This document shows positions 22,801 to 30,279 of a stretch of 64,000 nt of DNA, piece by piece (positions within the stretch are counted from its first letter, which is position 1; each line of letters opens with the position of its first letter). The notes under the pieces were generated by a model, which saw only the letters and a list, made by a program, of their open reading frames with translations, did not search any database and was not told where the DNA came from. The stretch comes from Mycobacterium xenopi (GTDB lineage Bacteria > Actinomycetota > Actinomycetes > Mycobacteriales > Mycobacteriaceae), in assembly GCF_009936235.1 (NCBI RefSeq), contig NZ_AP022314.1:124001-188000 (forward strand), in the 5' to 3' direction. The position numbers and the translations under genes are program-made.

Positions 22801-25771
22801 GCAGGTGCGTGCCCGCAGCCTGGCCGCCTTCGAGCACCAGGATGTGCCGTTCGAGGTGCTGGTGGAGCGGCTCAACCCGACCCGGTCGCTGACCCATTCG
22901 CCGCTGGTTCAGGTGGTGTTGGCCTGGCAGAACTTCGCCGGGGCGGCCACGGGCGCCCTGCCTGAGGTGGGGTTGGGTGAGCTGCAGGTCAGCCCGGTGC
23001 CGGTGGACACCCACACCGCTCGGATGGATTTGGCGATTTTCCTCGGGGAGCGCTGGAACGACGACGGTGAGCCGGCCGGGATTTCCGGGGTAGTGGAATT
23101 TCGCACCGACGTGTTCGACGCCGCCAGCATCCACGCCCTGATCGAGCGCTGGCAGCGTGTGGTGATGGCGCTAAGCGCCGACCCCACCCGGCGGCTGTCG
23201 TCGATTGATCTGCTCGACGAGGCGGAGCTGGCGCGCCTGGCTGAGATCGGCAATCGGGCCGCATTGACCGCACCGGCACCCCCACCGGTGTCGATCCCGG
23301 AGCTATTCGCTACCCAGGTCGCCGGTAACCCGAACGCGCCGGCGCTGACTTGCCGCGGCCGCTCACTGACCTATCAGGAACTCGACGCGGCCGCTAACCG
23401 GTTGGCGCACCTGTTGGCCGCGCACGGGGCGGGCCCGGGAACCTATGTGGCGCTGCTGTTTTCCCGTTCAACCGAGGCGGTCATCGCAATGCTGGCGGTG
23501 CTGAAAACCGGGGCCGGCTATGTGCCGATCGACCCGGCGATGCCGGCCACCCGGGTGGGGTTCATGCTCGCTGACGCCGCCCCGATCGCAGTGGTCACCA
23601 CCGCGGCGCTGCGTCCCCGTTTGGACGACCACGACCTGGTGGTCATCGACATCGACGACCCGACGATCGCCGGCTATCCGGCCACGGCTTTACCGACGCC
23701 GGCCGACGACGACATCGCGTATTTGATCTACACCTCGGGCACCACCGGCGCCCCCAAAGGGGTGGCCGTCACCCACCACAACGTGACTCAGCTACTGGGC
23801 TGCCCGCAAGCGCAGCAGTTCCCGGGCGGGGTGTGGACGCAGTGTCACTCGTTTAGTTTCGACTTTTCGGTGTGGGAGGTCTTCGGCGCGCTGCTGCACG
23901 GGCGGCGGCTGCTGGTGGTACCCGACGAGGTGACCAGCTCACCGCAAGACTTCCACGACCTGCTGGTGGCCGAACACGTCGACGTCGTCAACCAAACCCC
24001 CTCTGCGTTGGGTGTGCTTTCCCCCGACGGGCTGGAATCCGTGGCGGTGTTGGTCGGTGGGGAGGCCTGCCCGCCTGACCTGGTGGACCGCTGGGCGTCC
24101 GGGCGGGTGATGGTCAACGCCTACGGCCCCACCGAGACCACGGTGTGGGTGGCGATAAGTGCACCTATGCAACCGGGGTCGGGCGCGCCGATCGGCTCAC
24201 CGCTGCCGGGGGCGGCGCTGTTTGTGCTCGACGAGTGGCTGCGCCCGGTGCCCGTCGGGGTGGTGGGCGAGTTGTACGTGGCCGGCCCGACGGTCGCGAC
24301 GGGGTATTGGCGGCGGCCAGCGCTGACCGGGTCGCGGTTTGTGGCCTGCCCGTTCGGCGGCGAGGGCGCACGAATGTATCGCACCGGGGATTTGGTGTCG
24401 TGGGGGGCTGACGGGCAACTGCGGTATGTGGGCCGCGCCGACGAGCAGGTCAAGATCCGGGGCTATCGCATCGAGCTCGGCGACATCCAGGCCGCGCTGG
24501 CCGCGCTGGACGGTGTGACGCAGGCGGCGGTGATCGCCCGCGAGGACCGCCCCGGCGACAAGCGTCTAGTCGGCTACGTCGCCGACAGCGCCGACCCGTC
24601 CCAGATCCGCGCCGCGCTGGCCCAGCGGCTGCCCGCCTACATGGTGCCCGCGGCGGTGATGGTGCTCGACGCGCTGCCGCGCACCCCCAACGGCAAACTC
24701 GACCGGCGCGCCCTGCCCGCACCGCGCTACACCGACGCCGACCGCTACCAGCCCCCGGCCACCCCCACCGAGCAGATCCTGGCCGACATCTACGCCCAAG
24801 TGCTCGCACTGCAGCGGGTCGGTGTCGAGGAATCGTTTTTCGATCTCGGCGGCGATTCGCTGTCCGCGATGCGGCTAGTCGCCGCGATCAACAAGGCACT
24901 GGATACCCGCATGGCGGTGCGCGCGGTGTTTCAGGCGCCTTCGGTGCGGGCCCTGGCTCAACAGCTGGGTCGACCCGACAGCGCCGCCGAAGTGATCCCC
25001 GCCGAGATCCTCAAAGATGGCAGCGGAATTCCGTTGTGCTGCATTCACGAAGGCACCGGCATCAGCTACCCTTACCGCGGCCTCGGCGACTATTTGGAGT
25101 GCCCGATCATCGGGATCAACCAGACCCCGCACACCGACCAAGCCCAACCCGCGTCCATTCGCGACATGGCCAAAAACTACGCCGACCGACTCCAAACCGT
25201 CTATCCCGCACAGTCCTACAACCTGCTGGGTTGGTCATTCGGAGGTGTCGTCGCCCACCAGCTTGCCGTCGAGCTTCGCCGACGCGGATGCGCCATCCAC
25301 CGACTGATCCTGTTGGACCCCATTGCTCCCACCGACAGCCAACCCCAATCCATCTCCAACGAAACCGACATCGAAAGCCGCATCCTGCAACGCTTCCTAC
25401 AACTCAGTGGCATCGACACCGCCGACAATACGCAGCCGCTCACCTACCAGCGGGCACAGCAACTAATCCGCCAACACCGAGACCACACCGCAGAACTTGT
25501 GCTCCCACCTCAAGGACTGCTCAACCACATGGTGCACAGCGCCCACGCCAACCAGTACTACATCACCGACCACAACCCCGACGTATTCGACGGCGACACA
25601 GTCATATTCACCGCCGCCCGAAGCGGAAACCACAACGCACTACAAAGCTGGCGACCCTACATCACCGGCGACATCAGGCACCACCCCGTCGACTGCGAAC
25701 ACAACGACATGATGACGCCTACAACACTGCGCACCTACGCCCAACAACTCAAAGACTCGCTACAACGCTAA
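16808..25771 (+). CDS. Nonribosomal peptide synthetase, terminal three modules with thioesterase
   Basis: This 2987-residue cytosolic enzyme finishes the peptide. Domain order is A (about 10-515), PCP (Ser567), C (HHIAADG at 753), A (1065-1580), PCP (Ser1631), C (HHIAADG at 1816), A (2135-2640), PCP (Ser2684) and thioesterase (2730-2987, GWSFGG with Ser2810). No epimerase or N-methylation domain is present. Pocket codes by my alignment are D-A-R-T-V-G-A-V-D, D-V-W-S-V-A-M-V-H (threonine-like, uncertain) and D-F-W-N-V-G-A-V-W. It starts with an A domain, so it must receive its peptide through the condensation domain that ends the preceding protein. The start ATG overlaps the upstream stop. The frame is clean throughout, unlike the upstream gene. 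Termination by TE, not a reductase, differs from GPL synthetases that release an amino alcohol. Confidence 0.95.
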   Translation: MTADTTRRLLSIDLLDDDEHAQLEQWGNQAVLSGPPPAPVSIPQLFAAQVARTPGAVAISCGGRSMTYRELDEAANRLAHLLAGYGAGPGCFVALMFSRSAEAIVAILAVLKTGAAYVPIDPALPAARVGFILDDVAPMVAVTTAELCARFEGRRVVVIDIDDPRIQTQPGTALPGPAPEDIAYLIYTSGTTGVPKAVAASHHNVTQLMASLDAGLRAPGLVKVSTQWHSYAFDASVREIWGALFHGGRLVVVPDEVAGSPGQLHALLVDERVDVLTQTPSAAAVLSPEGLESVSLVVGGETCPAELVERWAPGRVMINAYGPTETTVDVTISAPLTAGSGAPPIGTPVAGAALFVLDGWLRPVSAGVVGELYVSGHGVTYGYVGRAGLTASRFVACPFGAWGMRMYRSGDLVRWRPDGQLEFLGRADEQVKIRGYRIELGEIQAALAALDGVEQAVVTAREDRPGDKRLVGYVTGTADPAEVRRQLAEQLPDYMVPAAVVVLDTLPRTPTGKLDKRALPTPEYADTDRYRPPSSPTEEILAGIYAQILGLARVGADDSFFDLGGDSLSAMRLVAAVNAGLDAGLSVRTVFETPTVAQLAGRIGVEAAGRLEPLRPVPRPAVVPLSFAQQRLWFLEQLHGPSPIYTLAVALRLCGHLDAEALGQALADVVARHESLRTVFPAVDGMPRQEVVAPERADFGWQRVDAASWPASQLDHAIDAAVRHSFDLASEIPLRAKLFVVTEDEHVLVAVVHHIAADGWSTSLLVRDLGIAYAARCAGRAPAWDPLAVQYADYTLWQREQLGDLDDPDSQLASQLAYWQHSLAGLPEQLVLPTDRPYPPVADYRGARVAVDWPAELQQRVGRVAREHKASSFMVIQAALALLLAKLSATADVAVGFPIAGRRDPALDELVGFFVNTLVLRVDVAGNPTTGQLLAQVRARSLAAYEHQDVPFELLVERLNPARSLTHHPLVQVMLAWQNNTPAELSLGEVQASPLPVHANTARMDLTFSLAERWTKTGEPAGIGGLVEFRTDVFDAASIEALIERFKTTVLALTADPSRRLSSIDLLDDTEHAYLDVWANRAALTRPAPAPVSIPEAFAVQVDRHPQAVALTYGGASLTYRELDEAANRLAHLLAARGVGPGQRVALLFSRSAEAIVAILAVLKTGAAYVPIDPAHPPARVAFLLDDAAPIAAITTAELADRLDGHDLLVVDVDDPAVAAQPRTALPVPAADDLAYLIYTSGTTGVPKGVAITHRNVIQLLESVDGELASRQVWSQWHSYAFDVSVWEIFGTLLRGGRLVVVPDAVVRAPAEFHALLVGEQVSVLSQTPSAFYALQSADALSPERGRQLKLRAVVFAGEALEPPRLRTWLDHHPGSPRLINMYGTTETTVHASFREISAADADSTASPIGVPLANLGFFVLDGWLRPVPAGVVGELYIAGAGLGCGYWRRSGLTASRFVACPFGGPGQRMYRSGDLVRWGADGQLTYLGRADEQVKIRGYRIELGEIQAAIAGLAGVQQAVVIAREDRPGDKRLVAYVTGVVDPAAIRDQLAQRLPAYMVPVAVVALEALPLTVNGKLDKRALPAPAYADSDRYRAPSTPAEEILAGIYARVLGLPRVGVDDSFFDLGGDSLSAMRLVAAVNTSLDAGLSVRTVFEAPTVAQLAPRLGAGGRRLAPLRPVERSAVVPLSFAQQRLWFIDQLQGPSPMYNMAVALRLRGRLDAAALGQALADVVARHESLRTVFPAVEGTPRQVVVPPPRADTGWQVIDAGGWPADRLAEAVEAAARRSFNIATEIPLRATLLRIGDEEHVLVAVVHHIAADGWSLTPLVRDLGIAYASRCAGQPPDWAPLPVQYADYTLWQREQLGDLDDPDSPIAAQLAYWEQALAGMPERLDLPTDRPYPPVADHRGARVAIDWPPQLQQRIAGLAREHNATSFMVVQAALALLLAKVSASGEVAVGFAVAGRRDPALDELVGCFVNTLVLRVDVAGDPAVAQLLEQVRARSLAAFEHQDVPFEVLVERLNPTRSLTHSPLVQVVLAWQNFAGAATGALPEVGLGELQVSPVPVDTHTARMDLAIFLGERWNDDGEPAGISGVVEFRTDVFDAASIHALIERWQRVVMALSADPTRRLSSIDLLDEAELARLAEIGNRAALTAPAPPPVSIPELFATQVAGNPNAPALTCRGRSLTYQELDAAANRLAHLLAAHGAGPGTYVALLFSRSTEAVIAMLAVLKTGAGYVPIDPAMPATRVGFMLADAAPIAVVTTAALRPRLDDHDLVVIDIDDPTIAGYPATALPTPADDDIAYLIYTSGTTGAPKGVAVTHHNVTQLLGCPQAQQFPGGVWTQCHSFSFDFSVWEVFGALLHGRRLLVVPDEVTSSPQDFHDLLVAEHVDVVNQTPSALGVLSPDGLESVAVLVGGEACPPDLVDRWASGRVMVNAYGPTETTVWVAISAPMQPGSGAPIGSPLPGAALFVLDEWLRPVPVGVVGELYVAGPTVATGYWRRPALTGSRFVACPFGGEGARMYRTGDLVSWGADGQLRYVGRADEQVKIRGYRIELGDIQAALAALDGVTQAAVIAREDRPGDKRLVGYVADSADPSQIRAALAQRLPAYMVPAAVMVLDALPRTPNGKLDRRALPAPRYTDADRYQPPATPTEQILADIYAQVLALQRVGVEESFFDLGGDSLSAMRLVAAINKALDTRMAVRAVFQAPSVRALAQQLGRPDSAAEVIPAEILKDGSGIPLCCIHEGTGISYPYRGLGDYLECPIIGINQTPHTDQAQPASIRDMAKNYADRLQTVYPAQSYNLLGWSFGGVVAHQLAVELRRRGCAIHRLILLDPIAPTDSQPQSISNETDIESRILQRFLQLSGIDTADNTQPLTYQRAQQLIRQHRDHTAELVLPPQGLLNHMVHSAHANQYYITDHNPDVFDGDTVIFTAARSGNHNALQSWRPYITGDIRHHPVDCEHNDMMTPTTLRTYAQQLKDSLQR

Positions 25772-25789
25772 AGCGCAAGAAAACACCGG

Positions 25790-26464
25790 TTACCACATTG
25801 CCGGTACTAGCCGATAGCGAACTTTCTGCGTGTATTCGCGGTATCCGGCCAGCTCGTTGCGCAACAGCTTCTCCTCGTCGCGAATCCGCAAGGCAAGCAC
25901 GCTCACACCGGTTATGACGAAGACCAGGCCCCAATAGGAGCCGAGCGCAAGGGGGATACCGATCATCGCGATCACGTTGCCGGTGTACATGGGATGCCGC
26001 ACCAGCCCGTACAGGCCAGTGGAGATGAGCTGCTGACCGGCTTCGACGCGGACGGTCGCGCCCGCATAGCTGTTTTGAACGAGCGCCATCATTGCGACAG
26101 CGAGCCCGACGGCCGCCAGCACATCGCCGATCACGCAAACCGCCGTCGGTACCGAGGACCAGCCGAAGCGGTGATCGAGCGCGCTGACCACGAACATCGC
26201 CGTCAGCGACAACCACGTACCCCCGATGGCGATCTTTTGCGCCATCCGGGGTTCCGCCGTCGGCCCCGCACGCATGCGCCGCTGAAGCGCCTCGGGGTTC
26301 GTGCGCAGCAAATAGATACTGGGGCTCCAGATCGAAACGACGAATATCGCCAAGAAGACCCAAGCTTGCCAGTAACGAAGTGTGCCGGCGGCCAAAAACA
26401 GCATCGAGCCGAACACGACGACCTGGATGAGCCCGGATAGGAACATCCTCGGAGTGCTTTTCAC
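25790..26464 (-). CDS. Isoprenylcysteine carboxyl methyltransferase-family membrane protein
   Basis: This 224-residue integral membrane protein has about five hydrophobic segments. It carries the ICMT/PEMT-family SAM-binding signature RHPMYTG at residues 156-162, followed by a DEEKLLRNEL block and the YREYTQKVRYRLVP ending typical of the family. Such enzymes transfer a methyl group from SAM, usually to a carboxylate or a lipid head group. It lies 8 bp downstream of htpG on the same strand and converges with the NRPS thioesterase gene 18 bp away. The substrate is unknown. Methyl-esterifying the released lipopeptide acid is an attractive inference because several mycobacterial peptidolipids end in a methyl ester. 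Confidence 0.8.
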   Translation of the reverse strand: MKSTPRMFLSGLIQVVVFGSMLFLAAGTLRYWQAWVFLAIFVVSIWSPSIYLLRTNPEALQRRMRAGPTAEPRMAQKIAIGGTWLSLTAMFVVSALDHRFGWSSVPTAVCVIGDVLAAVGLAVAMMALVQNSYAGATVRVEAGQQLISTGLYGLVRHPMYTGNVIAMIGIPLALGSYWGLVFVITGVSVLALRIRDEEKLLRNELAGYREYTQKVRYRLVPAMW

Positions 26465-26472
26465 GGCTTCTC

Positions 26473-28398
26473 CTACACCGTGCGGGCCAGACGATCGGTG
26501 AGCAGTCCGGCGAACTTTGCTGGGTCGTCGGGCACACCGCCTTCGGCGAGAAGTGCTGCGCCGTAAAGTAATTCGGCAGTCTCAACCAGTCCCGGATCGT
26601 CGGCGCGGTCTTTGCGCGCCTGCTGCAGGCTGACGACCAGCGGGTGCTTGGGGTTGAGTTCGAGGATCCGCTTGGTAGCGGGAATAGCCTGCCCCGACGC
26701 CCGGTACATGCGGGCCAGCGCCGGTGTGATGCCCAACGCGGGCGTGACCAGGCAGGCTGGCGATTCGGTCAGCCGGCCCGACAGCCGCACTTCGGAGACA
26801 TGGTCGCTTAACGTCTCCTTCAGCCAACTCAGCAGGTCAGCGAATTCCTTCTGCTGCTCCTCACGCTCGGCCTGACTCTTTTCATCCTCGGACGCTAAAT
26901 CCACCTCGCCCTTGGCCACCGACTGCAGTCGCTTGCCGTCGAACTCGGGCACGGATCCGACCCAGATCTCGTCCACCGGGTCGGTCAGCAGCAGCACCTC
27001 ATAGCCCTTGGCCTTGAACGCCTCCAGATGCGGCGACTTCAACAGCTGCTCCCGTGATTCACCGGTCGCATAGAAGATTTGCTCCTGGCCGTCCTTCATG
27101 CGCTCGACATATTCAGGCAGGGTGGTGAGCTGGTCGTCGCTGTGTGTGGAGGCGAACGAACAAATACGCAAAAGCGTGTCCTGGTTGTCGAAGTCCGAGA
27201 TCAGGCCCTCTTTGAGGGCCTTGCCGAACTCGGTCCACAAGGTGCGGTAATCGTCGGGCCGCTCGGCCTGAATGTCCTTGATCGTCGACAAAACCTTCTT
27301 CGTCAGCCGACGGCGGATCGCAGAGATATGCCGATCGTGCTGCAGCATTTCACGAGAAACGTTGAGCGACAAGTCCTCTGCGTCGACGACGCCCTTGACG
27401 AAACGCAGGTACCGCGGCATGAGCTGCTCGCAGTCGTCCATGACGAAGACCCGCTTGACATACAGCTGCACCCCGACCTTGGCATCGCGGTTGAACAAGT
27501 CGAACGGTGCACGCGAGGGGATGAACAGCAAAGCCTGGTATTCGAACGTGCCCTCGGCCTTCATCGGGATGATCTCCAGCGGGTCATCCCAGGCGCGGGC
27601 GATGTGCTTGTAGAACTCCTTGTACTCGTCGTCGGAGACCTCGTCTTTGGACTTGGCCCACAACGCCTTCATCGAGTTGAGGGTCTCGGTCTCGATGGTG
27701 ACTTGCTCTTTGCCGCCCTCCTCGCCGGGCGGGGTGCGTCGCTCGACCTCCATGCGGATGGGCCAGGCGATGAAGTCGGAGTACTTCTTGACCAGCTCCC
27801 TGATCTTCCACTCCGCGGTGTAGTCATGGAGCCCGTCCTCGGCGTCTACCGGCTTGAGGTCCAGGGTCACCGATGTTCCCTGCGGAGCATTCTCGACGGA
27901 CTCGATCGTGTAGGTGCCGTCGCCGCTGGACACCCACCGGGTGGCGGCACTTTCGCCGGCCTTGCGGGTGAGCAGCTCGACCTTGTCGGCCACCATGAAC
28001 GTCGAATAGAACCCGATACCGAACTGCCCGATCAGTTCCTCGGAGGCGGCCGCGTTCTTGGCCTCGCGCAGCTTCTGACGCAGCTCCGCGGTACCCGACC
28101 TGGCCAGGGTGCCGATCAGGTCCACGACCTCTTCGCGCGTCATACCGATGCCGTTGTCGCGAACGGTCAGGCGGCGCGCATCTTTGTCGACCTCGATCTC
28201 GATGTGCAGGTCCGAGGTGTCGACGTCGAGGTCCTTGTTCCGCAGCGTTTCGAGCCGCAGCTTGTCCAGCGCGTCGGAGGCATTCGAGATCAACTCCCGC
28301 AAAAACGCATCCTTGTGGGAGTACACCGAGTGGACCAGCAAATCCAACAGCTGGCGTGCCTCCGCCTGAAACTCCAACTGCTCCACCTGGGCGGTCAT
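26473..28398 (-). CDS. htpG: Chaperone protein HtpG (Hsp90)
   Basis: This is the bacterial Hsp90 ATP-dependent chaperone, 641 residues. The GHKL ATPase domain shows NASDAL near residue 39, DNGIGM and GQFGIGFYS. The middle and C-terminal dimerisation domains follow at normal length. I chose the start at MTAQVEQ because an AAGGGG ribosome site precedes it by six bases; an upstream in-frame start would add 52 residues not seen in the family. It is followed by the carboxyl methyltransferase gene. A housekeeping gene between the NRPS and the tailoring genes suggests the lipopeptide locus was assembled around it. Confidence 0.97.
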   Translation of the reverse strand: MTAQVEQLEFQAEARQLLDLLVHSVYSHKDAFLRELISNASDALDKLRLETLRNKDLDVDTSDLHIEIEVDKDARRLTVRDNGIGMTREEVVDLIGTLARSGTAELRQKLREAKNAAASEELIGQFGIGFYSTFMVADKVELLTRKAGESAATRWVSSGDGTYTIESVENAPQGTSVTLDLKPVDAEDGLHDYTAEWKIRELVKKYSDFIAWPIRMEVERRTPPGEEGGKEQVTIETETLNSMKALWAKSKDEVSDDEYKEFYKHIARAWDDPLEIIPMKAEGTFEYQALLFIPSRAPFDLFNRDAKVGVQLYVKRVFVMDDCEQLMPRYLRFVKGVVDAEDLSLNVSREMLQHDRHISAIRRRLTKKVLSTIKDIQAERPDDYRTLWTEFGKALKEGLISDFDNQDTLLRICSFASTHSDDQLTTLPEYVERMKDGQEQIFYATGESREQLLKSPHLEAFKAKGYEVLLLTDPVDEIWVGSVPEFDGKRLQSVAKGEVDLASEDEKSQAEREEQQKEFADLLSWLKETLSDHVSEVRLSGRLTESPACLVTPALGITPALARMYRASGQAIPATKRILELNPKHPLVVSLQQARKDRADDPGLVETAELLYGAALLAEGGVPDDPAKFAGLLTDRLARTV

Positions 28399-28445
28399 GT
28401 GATCCCCTTCGACAACACGGCCTTCGACTGCGGGTATCCGGCAAG

Positions 28446-28467
28446 ATAATACCGAGCGCGTCGCTCG
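28446..28467 (-). promoter_or_regulatory. Possible htpG promoter -10 and adjacent palindrome
   Basis: On the minus strand a TATTAT hexamer (28446-28451) lies about 48 bp before the htpG start. A perfect 6-bp inverted repeat, CGAGCG-CGT-CGCTCG (28453-28467), sits just upstream where a repressor would block the polymerase. I saw no HAIR-type HspR site. Confidence 0.3.
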
Positions 28468-28640
28468 TCCGGTGCCCGCAGCAACGCAAGGAGCGGGCTG
28501 GTTGCCGCCGAGCTCAGATGCCGTCCACACCCTGGCACACAGGCGTCCAGTCATGCAGCCGCTCGGGCAGGAGCGAGATTCGTTTCCCGCATGCCTGGTT
28601 CGCAGCGGCCCTCGGCCTTAGCCAGTCCTGCTGCAACGCG

Positions 28641-30050
28641 TTATTCGATGTCGCCAGTCAGGCCGAATTCAGCCAACGTGTGTGCCGCCAACTCCCGCAA
28701 AGCGAGCTTTGTGTTCTCTGCGCCCGGTTGGTACGCGTTAATGCTGAGGCGGATCTGCCCCGCGATGCGCCGAGTCTGCACGTTGAGTTGGCCGCCCACA
28801 CGCTCAAGCCACTGTCGCGTTACGCCCTGGCCGGTTACTCGGATCATGCCGCGCTCGGCATCGGTGCCATCGGGGCGGTTCACCACCGAGCTGAGATCAC
28901 CGAGATTTGAACAGAACACCGAAAGATCAGGATCGGCGGACATCGCATCAGACATCCGTTTCCACACCCGCTTGGGTGTGAACGGGGCCAGCGGAAGAAG
29001 CTGCAGCGACTCTTCGGGCGTCTCCCGTAGAGTCCTCAGCGCCTGCTTGATGGCAGCGCGGGTGTCACGCAGATCGGTCGTTACCCGCTCCGGGTCGACG
29101 CTGACGCGCGCAGACGACACGGCGTTCGCGCGCGTATCGCCTTCGGTGCGGTCGCTGATCGGGAGTTGCAAGGTGACGGCGCCGTCGCCGGCACGTCGGC
29201 GCCCCATCCGCTGCCCAAGTTTGGCAGCAAAACCTGCGGCCAGCGTGTTGCTGGTTCCGCCAAGAGCTTTCGCACAGGCATCCCAGTCGTCGAGGCCGAC
29301 GTAAATCGTGACAGTTGGCACGACGACGACCTCATCGGCGCCACCACAGGGGGCGACGGGTGACGGCGCAGGTGATCGGGCACCACTGCGACTGCGGCCG
29401 GCTTGTTTTCGCGCCAGTCTTGCCGCCGCAACAAGCGCCCGCCCAACCTCCGGCACGTCGCGCGCAGTTTGGCGAGCATCCTGAATTACCGCGCGCAGCC
29501 GAGTGCGCGACTGTGGCGGTGGGTAGCCAAGATCGCGGGTGTTGCCCAAGACCGCATCAGCTAGCGCGACGACAAGCCCGAGGCCATCGACTATGTAGTG
29601 GGAAACCACCAGGCTGACCGCGGTGGCGCCGTCCGTGAGCCGAATGACGCCGAGATGCCAACCGGGCCCCCATTCCGGATCAATGGGCAGTTGTAAGCGG
29701 TCATCGGCCCAGTCGCTGAGTTCGGTGCGTGGGCGGGCGTGCTCCGCGATGTCGATGTCTAGCGGCCCCCGATCCAAGACCCACCGATGCCTGCCGAAGG
29801 GCAGTGGCGAGCACTCGATGCGCCGCCCCAACAACCCGTAGCCGAGGTTATGGTGAAAACGCTTCAGCCCATCGAAGTCGATTGCGTGCTCATAGATCCA
29901 CACCACCTGCGTGACGAGCTTTAGGCCGGCGGCGCGGCCCGCCGCAAATAAGGCTTGATCCGCCAATGCGAGCCGATGGGTCGACCGCGCATCACTAGCG
30001 GGTGCGCGGCGACTTAGCGGTGGGCGGGTGGGACGCCTCCGGACTGACAC
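28641..30050 (-). CDS. Condensation-fold acyltransferase (WS/DGAT- or Pap-like), paralogue 1
   Basis: This 469-residue protein has the chloramphenicol-acetyltransferase/condensation fold signature HYIVDG (His151, Asp155, Gly156), the catalytic motif of PapA, wax-ester synthase and NRPS condensation proteins. It probably transfers a fatty acyl group to a hydroxyl of the sugar or peptide. A GGAGG site seven bases before a GTG supports the start. Two paralogues lie at 32742-34148 and 36912-38222. A CoA ligase gene lies upstream on the same strand after a 229-bp gap with no gene I can support. Acceptor and donor cannot be told from sequence. Confidence 0.75.
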   Translation of the reverse strand: MSVRRRPTRPPLSRRAPASDARSTHRLALADQALFAAGRAAGLKLVTQVVWIYEHAIDFDGLKRFHHNLGYGLLGRRIECSPLPFGRHRWVLDRGPLDIDIAEHARPRTELSDWADDRLQLPIDPEWGPGWHLGVIRLTDGATAVSLVVSHYIVDGLGLVVALADAVLGNTRDLGYPPPQSRTRLRAVIQDARQTARDVPEVGRALVAAARLARKQAGRSRSGARSPAPSPVAPCGGADEVVVVPTVTIYVGLDDWDACAKALGGTSNTLAAGFAAKLGQRMGRRRAGDGAVTLQLPISDRTEGDTRANAVSSARVSVDPERVTTDLRDTRAAIKQALRTLRETPEESLQLLPLAPFTPKRVWKRMSDAMSADPDLSVFCSNLGDLSSVVNRPDGTDAERGMIRVTGQGVTRQWLERVGGQLNVQTRRIAGQIRLSINAYQPGAENTKLALRELAAHTLAEFGLTGDIE

Positions 30051-30279
30051 CGATCAGCCTCCGGCGATACGAAACATCACGCAGAATGACCCACGCCGAA
30101 CGGCGTCGGCGTTGCCTGCGTCGACCCGATTCATCACAGCATTAGAACATGTGAACCCGTGGGTGAGAGCGGCCTTGAGCCTTGACGCGGGCATTTGATT
30201 TGTGGGCCTGTCTGCGGCGCGAACCGCTCTTCGACGACGGATCCGGCGGGACTTGGGCTGAGCGGCCTTCAGGATCACT

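Noticed and set aside
25994..26440. Plus-strand open frame opposite the ICMT-family gene
   Set aside because: It has no motif, and the minus-strand product has a clear family signature.
27079..28449. 456-residue plus-strand open frame opposite htpG
   Set aside because: It is the antisense shadow of htpG, whose identity is certain.
30054..30278. 74-residue minus-strand open frame between two lipid genes
   Set aside because: Arg/Ala-rich with no motif, and its end lies against the acyltransferase start and ribosome site. I could not support it as a gene.
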